Assembly: GCF_947495925.1 (NCBI RefSeq)
Contig: NZ_CANMAU010000003.1
Span: forward strand, 310,001-374,000
Length of the DNA: 64,000 nt
From: an uncultured Algibacter sp.
GTDB lineage: Bacteria > Bacteroidota > Bacteroidia > Flavobacteriales > Flavobacteriaceae
Direction of reading: 5' to 3'
Shown: positions 53,477-60,867 of the stretch, piece after piece
How positions within the stretch are numbered: the first letter of the stretch is position 1
Layout of the letters: each line of letters begins with the position of its first letter
Position numbers and translations under genes: made by a program
The notes under the pieces: model-generated
The model's input: only the letters and a program-made list of their open reading frames with translations
Databases searched by the model: none
Told to the model about the DNA's origin: nothing

Positions 53477-53881
53477 ATGATTGCACTATTAATTTTAACA
53501 AATGGAAATTTTTTATCAGAATTAGGTAAACGTTTTAACGAAGGCGGTCCTTTTTTTATGTCTCTTATTTTAATATGCTTTATACTGGCATTGGCTTGTA
53601 TTGTTTTAGCTTTTTTTAATGTAAAAAAGAATGTAAGTAAATCTAAAAAAATGACTGCTTTAGCGTCAGACATAAGTATCCTGGGGCTGGTATTTGGGCT
53701 TTTAGGTTCTATAATTGGAATGATTATGGCTTTTGATGCTATTGAAGCTCTAGGAGATGTAAGCCAAGGGATGATGGCGAGCGGACTTAAAGTGGCTTTT
53801 TTAACAACGGTTTTTGGATGTGTTACTTTTATTTTACCTAGAATAGGCATTATCATTTTAAAAACCTTGCAGAAAGCTTAG
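53477..53881 (+). CDS. Short MotA/TolQ/ExbB-family membrane protein
   Basis: The 134-residue protein has three membrane segments (about 24-48, 64-85 and 103-127). It carries the family core SDISILGLVFGLLGSIIGMIMAFDAIEALGD (shown in part) and ASGLKVAFLTTVFG, which in ExbB/TolQ forms the proton path. It is about 100 residues shorter than ExbB, lacking the cytoplasmic domain, and no ExbD/TolR gene follows, so it may be an orphan or act with a distant partner. It follows the serine hydrolase gene by 11 bases and is closed by a terminator. Confidence 0.78.
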   Translation: MIALLILTNGNFLSELGKRFNEGGPFFMSLILICFILALACIVLAFFNVKKNVSKSKKMTALASDISILGLVFGLLGSIIGMIMAFDAIEALGDVSQGMMASGLKVAFLTTVFGCVTFILPRIGIIILKTLQKA

Positions 53882-53901
53882 TTATACAATTTGTTTTAAC
53901 G

Positions 53902-53939
53902 AAGCCTCTTTTCCATAAACAAGAAAAGGGGCTTTTTTT
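53902..53939 (+). terminator. Terminator after the ExbB-like gene
   Basis: AAGCCTCTTTTC pairs with GAAAAGGGGCTT (one G-U pair) around CATAAACAA, followed by a T run. Confidence 0.8.
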
Positions 53940-54056
53940 GTTTACAACTGTTTATAAGTCTTGTAATATAAAATTGACTTTGTAGTAGGAAAAGTATAGA
54001 TTAGCTTATCGGCTGATATACGTCATTGAAATTCGGGATAAGTAAGAGAAACATTA

Positions 54057-56078
54057 ATGAAAAAAATTGACCTACATACACACACAATACCAACTGTAAG
54101 CGATAGCGACTTTGAATTTAGCTTGCCGAAAGTCAAGGAATATGTGGAAAGGTTAGAACTTGATGCTATTGCAATAACGAATCATAATACATTTGACTTA
54201 AAACAGTATTTCGAAATTCGGAATGGTTTAACTATCACTGTTTATCCAGGAATAGAAGTTGACTTAGAAGGTGGTCATATTCTTGTGATTACTGATCTAA
54301 ATGAATTTGAAATATCTGATTTTGAACAAAGGTGTAATAAAGTTTCTAGTCTAATTCGAACAAGTGAAGACACCTTATCAATCGAGGAATTCAATGAAAT
54401 ATTTCCAGATTTATCCAAATATATACTAATACCACATAACGATAAGAAACCAAATATAAAGCAAGAAATAATTGATGCTCTAAAGCCTCATATAACATCA
54501 GGAGAGGTTGCAAGTGTTTCTAAGTTCAAACGTGCGATAAAAGATGATGATGGTTTAGTTCCTGTCATATTTAGTGATGTTCGTTTTAAGGTTCAGTTAA
54601 CTAATTTTCCATCACGTCAAACATATATTGACCTAAATGACATATCACTTTCAGGAATTAAATCTTGTCTATGTGACAGAAGTAAAATATCATTAACGAA
54701 AGAAAGTGGGAATGATTTTTTCCAAGCAACAGATGATGGACTCGTTCTATCAACAGGCTTGACAATTATATTAGGAGAAAGATCGTCCGGTAAATCTGTA
54801 ACACTAAATAAAATATCTGCTTCGTCTGGTAATGCAAAATATATAAAACAGTTTTCGTTATTACATAATGATGAACAACAATTCAATGACACGAATAACG
54901 CAAGGCTTAGTTTGGTTCGTCATAACTTTTTAGGAGAATTTAGAAAAGTAGTTGAAAAAACTGTTCAAGTAGATTTAGAAAAAAATCATATAGAAATTGA
55001 TAATTACCTTGATTCATTAAAAAAATTCGCATCCGAAAACGAGAAAAAAGACTTATATTCTAAATGTGTGATATTTAGTAAAAATCCTTTTGTAATTAAT
55101 GACTTAAGTAATCTAGATAAAGTTATAAAAGCAGTTGAGACATTAATCAAAAACAATGAATATCAAGATATTATCCAAAAACATTTGGAAACTAAACAAT
55201 TGAAAAGTTTAGCAATTGAACTAAATCAAAAGGCTTTTGATTCGAATGTTGACAACAATAAAAAAAATTGGATTAATTCCTTGACAGGCGATATAACAAG
55301 AGAATTAAGGATTAAAACTACTGGTTCCGTAATTGAGGATTTAGATTTTTACAAAATAGCATTGGATGAAGTTAGAGTGAATAAATTTAATGCAGTAGTA
55401 TCTGAACTCAAAATAAGTAGAAATATTCATAGAGAAGAATTAGGTAAATTCTCAATTGTAACTTCTACAAACAAAATTGAAGGTGCATCTGACCTTGTTA
55501 AAATCGGCAGAGATAAAAAACCTTATAGTACTGCTTTTAGTCATTATAACACATCACCTTATCAATATTTATTAAAACTCAAGGAATTAGGTGTAGAAGA
55601 TGCAAACCTGTTTAATTTTTTCGTAAAAATTGAATCCTTTACCTTAAATAAAGATGGTTTTATAGTTTCAGGAGGAGAGCGTTCTGAATTCAATCTAATT
55701 CACGAAATTCAAGACGCCACGAAGTATGATTTATTATTAATAGATGAACCTGAATCCTCTTTTGATAACAATTTTCTTAATAAGGAAATAAACTCAATAA
55801 TAAAGCACATTTCTACTTTGATGCCAGTTGTTGTCGTAACGCACAATAGTACTGTTGGTGCTTCGATAAAGCCAAATTTTTTAGCGATAACCAAAAAAAG
55901 TATTGAAGAAGGAGAATTTATTTATAGAACTTACACAGGTTATCCATCAGATAAAGAGTTGGTAAGTCCAGACGGAAACAAAATCGAAAATCATGAAACT
56001 CTACTTAGTTGTTTAGAGGCAGGTCTAGATGCATATAATGAAAGAAAAGAACAAGCATATGATATACTTAAAAATTGA
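54057..56078 (+). CDS. PHP phosphoesterase/SMC-like ATPase fusion (TrlF/Ppl-like; candidate defence protein)
   Basis: The 673-residue protein begins with a PHP domain (about 1-190): DLHTHT (H7, H9), TNHNT (H43), PGIEVD (E67), H74 in GGHILV, H127 in LIPHND and D174 in FSDVRF make a nearly complete metal site. An SMC/ABC-like ATPase follows, with Walker A GERSSGKS at 240-247, a helical middle part, the signature SGGE at 538-541, Walker B LLLIDEPESSFD with D563, and an H-loop in VVTHNST. This PHP plus ATPase layout occurs in TrlF-like proteins and, from memory, in antiphage genes called Ppl. The small gene that overlaps its end probably encodes a partner. It sits between a terminator and a conserved helicase gene, as an inserted unit would. 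Confidence 0.75.
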   Translation: MKKIDLHTHTIPTVSDSDFEFSLPKVKEYVERLELDAIAITNHNTFDLKQYFEIRNGLTITVYPGIEVDLEGGHILVITDLNEFEISDFEQRCNKVSSLIRTSEDTLSIEEFNEIFPDLSKYILIPHNDKKPNIKQEIIDALKPHITSGEVASVSKFKRAIKDDDGLVPVIFSDVRFKVQLTNFPSRQTYIDLNDISLSGIKSCLCDRSKISLTKESGNDFFQATDDGLVLSTGLTIILGERSSGKSVTLNKISASSGNAKYIKQFSLLHNDEQQFNDTNNARLSLVRHNFLGEFRKVVEKTVQVDLEKNHIEIDNYLDSLKKFASENEKKDLYSKCVIFSKNPFVINDLSNLDKVIKAVETLIKNNEYQDIIQKHLETKQLKSLAIELNQKAFDSNVDNNKKNWINSLTGDITRELRIKTTGSVIEDLDFYKIALDEVRVNKFNAVVSELKISRNIHREELGKFSIVTSTNKIEGASDLVKIGRDKKPYSTAFSHYNTSPYQYLLKLKELGVEDANLFNFFVKIESFTLNKDGFIVSGGERSEFNLIHEIQDATKYDLLLIDEPESSFDNNFLNKEINSIIKHISTLMPVVVVTHNSTVGASIKPNFLAITKKSIEEGEFIYRTYTGYPSDKELVSPDGNKIENHETLLSCLEAGLDAYNERKEQAYDILKN

Positions 56079-56379
56079 CAAAAATAAAGGATATTACAGA
56101 CTTAAAGGGACATCTGAAGAATGGACAGAATTGGACCAAATTAATAAAGATGATTTGCTAAAACTATTGGAAAAAGCGACAACAGAAGAATTCTCAATGG
56201 ATGAATACAAAGATGAACTTCTTCAAAATCCAGCTCATAACATAATTTACAAGAATATTTATGGAAAATTCACCGAACTTTTAAGTAATAAAACTAGATT
56301 CCAAGATAGTGTGAATTTAATGTACAAATCAGCAATTGATAAATACAAAATTGAGTTAATGGAAGAACAAGAAGAGTAA
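56059..56379 (+). CDS. Small protein overlapping the PHP-ATPase gene, function unknown
   Basis: The frame is open from 56029, but the ATG at 56059 gives 106 residues starting MIYLKIDKNKGYYRLKG and overlaps the PHP-ATPase stop codon by 20 bases. It is soluble and charged, with an N-terminal beta-like part and a helical remainder (KDDLLKLLEKATTEEFSMDEY), ending in acidic EEQEE. I recognise no family. The overlap indicates co-translation, so it is likely to be a subunit, inhibitor or substrate-recognition partner of the ATPase. Confidence 0.65.
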   Translation: MIYLKIDKNKGYYRLKGTSEEWTELDQINKDDLLKLLEKATTEEFSMDEYKDELLQNPAHNIIYKNIYGKFTELLSNKTRFQDSVNLMYKSAIDKYKIELMEEQEE

Positions 56380-56413
56380 GAAATTCAAATGGTTGACAAT
56401 GTTCAATATAAAA

Positions 56414-57766
56414 TTACTTCCTCTTATTCCGTTTATTATAATTCTTATCGCCTCGAGTTTTTGGTTTTTTATACTTAGCTGCGATTTTAAATTTATAAGA
56501 ACCACCTAAATTCTCTTTAGAATTTTTTTCAGATTTCTCATGGAAAGCAGGTCCAGGAGCGTCTTCATCTTTTCGTTTAGTTGGGTTGTTACGCTCTCTA
56601 ATTTGCGGACGCTCTTCTTCAATGAGCTCCGTTGAAATATCTACAACATCTGGGATTTCTATAACAGGAATCTCCATTTGCATTAAGCCTTCAATGTTTT
56701 CGATAAATTCTTGTTCTTTTTCAGTAGACAACACAATCGATTCGCCTTCGCGTTCAGCACGTCCCGTTCTACCAATGCGGTGCATGTAATTTTCAGGATA
56801 TTCCGGCGTGTCAAAATTAATAACATGGCTCACGTTATCAATGTCCAAACCGCGTGCCATAACATCGGTTGCAATTAAAATTCGGTTATGTCCTTCTCTA
56901 AATTGCTCAATGCTTCGTAATCTGTAATTTTGCGTTTTATTAGAGTGGATAACACAAAGTTCTTCTTTAAAATAGGTGTCTAGCTTCTCAAACAAGCGGT
57001 CTGCCATCCGTTTAAAAGCTACAAAAATTAAAACTTTATTATACTGTTCTGTATCTCGAAGCAAATGCTTTAAAAGATTCACTTTAGTATAAAAATTAGG
57101 AACGTTATATCGTGTTTGCTTAATATTATCAAGAGGTGTTCCAGAAACTGCAATAGATACCTGTTCTGGTTTTTTAAAAAAATCATTAATCAGTATATCT
57201 ACATCTTGAGTCATGGTCGCAGAAAACATAATGTTTTGTCTGCGTTCAGGAAGAATATCAAAAATATTAATTAACTGATGTCTAAAACCTAAATCGAGCA
57301 TCACATCTACTTCATCAATAACTAATTTCTGAATAGATTTTAGTTGTAAAACGCGACTTAAGGCTAAATCATACAAACGCCCTGGTGTAGCAACTAATAT
57401 ATCTATACCCTGCGCAACGGCCTGCTTTTGTGTATTAATATTAGTGCCGCCATAAACTCCTAAAACACGATTATTAATATATTTAGAAAGCTTTTCAATT
57501 TCATCAACGACTTGAACCACAAGTTCTCTTGTAGGAACCAATACTAAAACTCTTGGATTGTCTTGCTTTGAGAATTTCAGGTTTTTAAGTATAGGCAGCA
57601 TGTAGGCAAAAGTTTTACCTGTTCCTGTTTGCGCGATACCAACCACGTCTTTTCCCGAAGCTACGACATTAAAGGCTTGATTTTGAATAGGCGTTGGGGT
57701 TACAAATCCTAAATCGTCAAGTGCGTTATGAAGTGGCGTGTTTAAATTTAATTCTTGAAAAGTCAT
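56414..57766 (-). CDS. DEAD-box RNA helicase (RhlE-like)
   Basis: The 450-residue helicase has the Q motif (ATPIQNQAF-like TPTPIQNQAF), motif I AQTGTGKT, motif II DEVD, motif III SAT, and motifs V/VI DVMARGLDID and HRIGRTGRAER. Motif II reads DEVD where the family usually has DEAD, a known tolerated change. The C-terminal tail (about 380-450) is basic and low complexity, ending KRNKRK, as expected for RNA contact. It probably works in ribosome assembly or mRNA turnover. A TAACTTTG promoter box lies at 57786-57793. Confidence 0.94.
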   Translation of the reverse strand: MTFQELNLNTPLHNALDDLGFVTPTPIQNQAFNVVASGKDVVGIAQTGTGKTFAYMLPILKNLKFSKQDNPRVLVLVPTRELVVQVVDEIEKLSKYINNRVLGVYGGTNINTQKQAVAQGIDILVATPGRLYDLALSRVLQLKSIQKLVIDEVDVMLDLGFRHQLINIFDILPERRQNIMFSATMTQDVDILINDFFKKPEQVSIAVSGTPLDNIKQTRYNVPNFYTKVNLLKHLLRDTEQYNKVLIFVAFKRMADRLFEKLDTYFKEELCVIHSNKTQNYRLRSIEQFREGHNRILIATDVMARGLDIDNVSHVINFDTPEYPENYMHRIGRTGRAEREGESIVLSTEKEQEFIENIEGLMQMEIPVIEIPDVVDISTELIEEERPQIRERNNPTKRKDEDAPGPAFHEKSEKNSKENLGGSYKFKIAAKYKKPKTRGDKNYNKRNKRK

Positions 57767-57785
57767 AGTGTTTCCTAATATGCCG

Positions 57786-57793
57786 CAAAGTTA
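57786..57793 (-). promoter_or_regulatory. -7 box of the DEAD-box helicase gene
   Basis: On the minus strand TAACTTTG (57793-57786) matches TAnnTTTG, 19 bases before the ATG. No -33 TTG at normal spacing was found. Confidence 0.4.
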
Positions 57794-57803
57794 AGCTTAT
57801 TAT

Positions 57804-58694
57804 TTATAGTAAATGCGCTTTGTTAATTTCAATAGTATAACTGGCTTTAAAGTCGTTTTTGGCTTCTAGTTTTATAATACCTTCTTTAGTTGTTAGGTCT
57901 TGATTGGTGTTTTCATTATCAGCAATTCCTAGCCAAGGCTCAATGCAAATATAGTTACCATTAGGTTTTGCCCAAATGCCTAAATAATCAAAATCGTTAA
58001 AGCTTACCGATAATATGGCACCACTTAACTTACTCTTTAAAGTAACTTTTCTAGATTTTAAATCTTTGAAAATAAGTGCATCCTGATTGAATAAATCATG
58101 TTTAAGAGGGAGTGTTTTTGAATGGTTAAAAACCGGTTTGATTTTGGAAGAAATAAGGCCATTTCCCATATTAATAAGATGTGTTTTTAAATTTTCGGGG
58201 TGTTCAAATTCTAAACTATTATCATGATATAATTCATTTTCAAAAACGGGGCATTTAAATGCAGGATGCCCCCCAATTGAAAAGTAAATTGGCTGCTCAT
58301 CTATATTTTTAACAGTGTGACAGACTTCAAGGGTGTTATCAATAAGCTTAAATTCCAAATAAAATTCAAATTTAAATGGATAGATTTTTAATAATGATGC
58401 GTTATGAGTAAGTTTAAAAATCAAACTATTGTCCGTTTGTTTATAAAGTACAATATCTTGATTATGCCTTATAAAACCATGTTTTGGAAGTTTATAAGGT
58501 GTATTGTTAAAAACATAGGTGTTGTTTTTTAAAGCCCCAATTACAGGAAATAGGTTAGGAGCAAAACTCCCCCAAATATCGGGGTTGCCATTCCACATAA
58601 AACCCGTATTGTTTTTAATACTCTCTATTTTACAGAGTTCAGCACCAGTTTTTTTTACTGCAATTTTTAAGATGTCGTTCTTTAAAGTATACAT
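57804..58694 (-). CDS. Aldose 1-epimerase family protein (LacX-like)
   Basis: The 296-residue protein has the beta-sandwich fold of galactose mutarotases. The opening MYTLKNDILKIAVKKTGAEL and MWNGNPDIWG, the catalytic-type segments LPKHGFIRHN and FSIGGHPAFKCP, and the acidic end IEPWLGIADN match the LacX-like branch, in which the histidines of KHGF and GGHP correspond to active-site positions. It probably interconverts sugar anomers; the specific sugar is unknown. It starts at ATG 58694, divergent from pabB. Confidence 0.88.
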   Translation of the reverse strand: MYTLKNDILKIAVKKTGAELCKIESIKNNTGFMWNGNPDIWGSFAPNLFPVIGALKNNTYVFNNTPYKLPKHGFIRHNQDIVLYKQTDNSLIFKLTHNASLLKIYPFKFEFYLEFKLIDNTLEVCHTVKNIDEQPIYFSIGGHPAFKCPVFENELYHDNSLEFEHPENLKTHLINMGNGLISSKIKPVFNHSKTLPLKHDLFNQDALIFKDLKSRKVTLKSKLSGAILSVSFNDFDYLGIWAKPNGNYICIEPWLGIADNENTNQDLTTKEGIIKLEAKNDFKASYTIEINKAHLL

Positions 58695-58749
58695 CGCGTT
58701 TCTCTTTTAAACTTATTTACAAAAATCTTAATTTTTTAAGTATTCTAAG

Positions 58750-58757
58750 TAACTTTG
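58750..58757 (+). promoter_or_regulatory. -7 box of pabB
   Basis: TAACTTTG matches TAnnTTTG. It overlaps the GTG at 58757, so that GTG cannot be the translation start if the box is used; the TTG at 58775 would be. Confidence 0.45.
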
Positions 58758-58774
58758 TGTCTTATTATTTTCTA

Positions 58775-60067
58775 TTGAGAACCACTCGTATTCATAAATT
58801 ACAAGACGTTGCAAAGTTTAAGAATAAGCTCTTAACTTGGGCGCAACAGTTTGATGATGTGGTTTGGTTAGACTCTAATAATTATAAGCAAAATTACGCG
58901 AGTTATGATGCCGTTCTTGCTGTTGATGCCTTTACAAGTATTAGAACCGATTTTAAACAAGGGTTTGAAAAATTAAAAGAATATCAGACTTATTGTAACG
59001 ATTGGGTGTTTGGGTATTTATCTTATGATTTAAAGAATGACGTTGAAGCTTTAAACTCTAAAAACATGGATGGTTTAGGCTTTTCAGACTTATGTTTTTT
59101 TCAGCCCAAACGCCTATTTTTAATAAAGGGGAATCAGTTAGAGCTAAATTATTTAAATGCTGTTTCAGATGAAATTAGTGACGATTTACACGCCGTTGAA
59201 CACGTTAGAGAAGCACCACGAGGCACTGTACAAAAAGATATAAGAATAAAACTTCGCATTCATAAAGACGATTATTTTGAAAAAGTAGAGTATATGTTGG
59301 AACGTATTCATAGAGGTGATATTTACGAAGCTAATTTTTGCCAAGAGTTTTATGCTGAGGATACTCAAATTAACCCTTTAGAAACGTATCAAAAACTGAA
59401 TAGCATATCGAAGCCTCCGTTTGCGGCCTTTGTTAAAATTGATGATAAATATATATTGAGTTCGTCGCCAGAACGTTACATTAAGAAAGCAGGGAGTCAT
59501 ATAATTTCTCAACCTATAAAAGGTACCGCTAAGCGCGCTATGAATCCGGATGTTGATCGAGATTTAATGATTAGTTTGAAAAACGATAAAAAGGAGCGAA
59601 GCGAAAATATTATGATAGTTGATTTGGTTCGTAACGATTTGTCTAAAACCGCCCTAAAAGGCAGTGTGCAAGTTGAAGAACTCTGCGAAATATATACTTT
59701 TGATCAGGTACATCAAATGATTTCAACAGTTACATCCAAAGTTAGCTCTGAAACGCATCCTGTTGATATTATAAAAAGTACATTCCCTATGGGAAGCATG
59801 ACGGGAGCTCCTAAAATTTCGGCAATGAAAATTATTGAAAGCCTTGAAGAGTCTAAGCGTGGGGTGTATTCTGGTGCGATTGGTTATTTTGCGCCCTCAG
59901 GAGATTTTGACTTTAACGTGGTTATTCGAAGTATTCTTTATAATCAAACAAAAAAATATGTGTCATATTCGGTAGGCGGAGCTATTACAGCAAAAAGCGA
60001 CGCGCTTAAAGAATATGAAGAGTGCCTAGTAAAGGCCAAAGCGATGCGTATGGTTTTGGAGAACTAA
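58775..60067 (+). CDS. pabB: Aminodeoxychorismate synthase component I
   Basis: This chorismate-utilising enzyme makes aminodeoxychorismate on the way to folate. I place the start at TTG 58775 (MRTTRIHKL, 430 residues) because a promoter box at 58750-58757 covers the upstream GTG and the group's proteins begin this way. The C-terminal chorismate-binding domain carries the diagnostic blocks ISQPIKGTAKRA, IMIVDLVRNDLS and PMGSMTGAPK, and the ending VSYSVGGAITAKSD. Anthranilate synthase TrpE is the alternative; the PIKGTAKR form supports PabB. The glutamine amidotransferase subunit is not next to it. Confidence 0.9.
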   Translation: MRTTRIHKLQDVAKFKNKLLTWAQQFDDVVWLDSNNYKQNYASYDAVLAVDAFTSIRTDFKQGFEKLKEYQTYCNDWVFGYLSYDLKNDVEALNSKNMDGLGFSDLCFFQPKRLFLIKGNQLELNYLNAVSDEISDDLHAVEHVREAPRGTVQKDIRIKLRIHKDDYFEKVEYMLERIHRGDIYEANFCQEFYAEDTQINPLETYQKLNSISKPPFAAFVKIDDKYILSSSPERYIKKAGSHIISQPIKGTAKRAMNPDVDRDLMISLKNDKKERSENIMIVDLVRNDLSKTALKGSVQVEELCEIYTFDQVHQMISTVTSKVSSETHPVDIIKSTFPMGSMTGAPKISAMKIIESLEESKRGVYSGAIGYFAPSGDFDFNVVIRSILYNQTKKYVSYSVGGAITAKSDALKEYEECLVKAKAMRMVLEN

Positions 60068-60756
60068 ATAAGGTGTTCCTTAAAATCTTCAATTGCCAGT
60101 TCTAATACGCGTTCTACACGTTTTACTTCGATGTTTTTTACTAGTGCAATGTCTTGAAAAGATAACTTTCCAAAAACAAATAAGTCTACAATATCTGAAA
60201 CCCTTAGCGGTAACCAGGTATAGTATTTTCCTAATAAATGTTTATTGCGTTTGGTGGAAATATCAGAGATTTCAAAAGTGTTCTGTAACGACATATTGTT
60301 ATCATCATAAACAAAAACATGCTTTTCTTCTTGGTCTTGATGATATGATATATCGCTTAATTCATCATGCATTATCAAATCATAATCTTCGTCTACAGTA
60401 AATTGTTCTTCCAAGCCACCAAGTTCGTCCTTCAAAATAGAATCTGTACTCACAGTTTTTTGATGGAATGCTTCTTTTTTAAACAAATCATCTAAATCGG
60501 TATCAACTATTTTGAAAAGTTCAATTTTAATATAAGCGGCATCTGCCTCAATATCATAACCTTTTTCATAAAACTTGGCAATGCCTTCATCAATAAGGTC
60601 ATTGGATTTATACATGTTTTTAGGGATAATTTTAGTAGACTCCGCAATGTATAATCTATGTTTAGTATATGCCTGTAAATGTTGAGTTACCGATACAACT
60701 TTGTTATTAAATGCTGTTTGGGTCGCTTTATCGTTTAATTTTTCAAGAGAACACAT
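60064..60756 (-). CDS. Sigma-70-like protein of unknown function
   Basis: The 230-residue protein resembles a stretched sigma factor: an N-terminal helical part (HLQAYTKHRLYIAESTKI and DLIDEGIAKFYEKGYDIE) reminiscent of region 2, an acidic middle (about 90-160), and a C-terminal helix-turn-helix (WLPLRVSDIVDLFVFGKLSFQDIALVKN) reminiscent of region 4. The match is weak and conserved region 2 residues are not obvious, so a regulator that is not a working sigma factor is possible. It overlaps the end of pabB by four bases on the opposite strand and is divergent from tilS. Confidence 0.55.
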   Translation of the reverse strand: MCSLEKLNDKATQTAFNNKVVSVTQHLQAYTKHRLYIAESTKIIPKNMYKSNDLIDEGIAKFYEKGYDIEADAAYIKIELFKIVDTDLDDLFKKEAFHQKTVSTDSILKDELGGLEEQFTVDEDYDLIMHDELSDISYHQDQEEKHVFVYDDNNMSLQNTFEISDISTKRNKHLLGKYYTWLPLRVSDIVDLFVFGKLSFQDIALVKNIEVKRVERVLELAIEDFKEHLI

Positions 60757-60854
60757 AGCAAACGGTTTTAAAATTAATACTTTAAAAATACGAAATACCT
60801 AGTTTTAACTTATGACATATATCATTTGATAGTATGTTTAAATAGTCAAAGTTG

Positions 60855-60862
60855 TATCTTTG
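60855..60862 (+). promoter_or_regulatory. -7 promoter box of tilS, 5 bases before the ATG
   Basis: TATCTTTG is a perfect TAnnTTTG match and ends five bases before the ATG at 60868, predicting a leaderless transcript. No -33 TTG at standard spacing was seen. Confidence 0.45.
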
Positions 60863-60867
60863 AAAGC

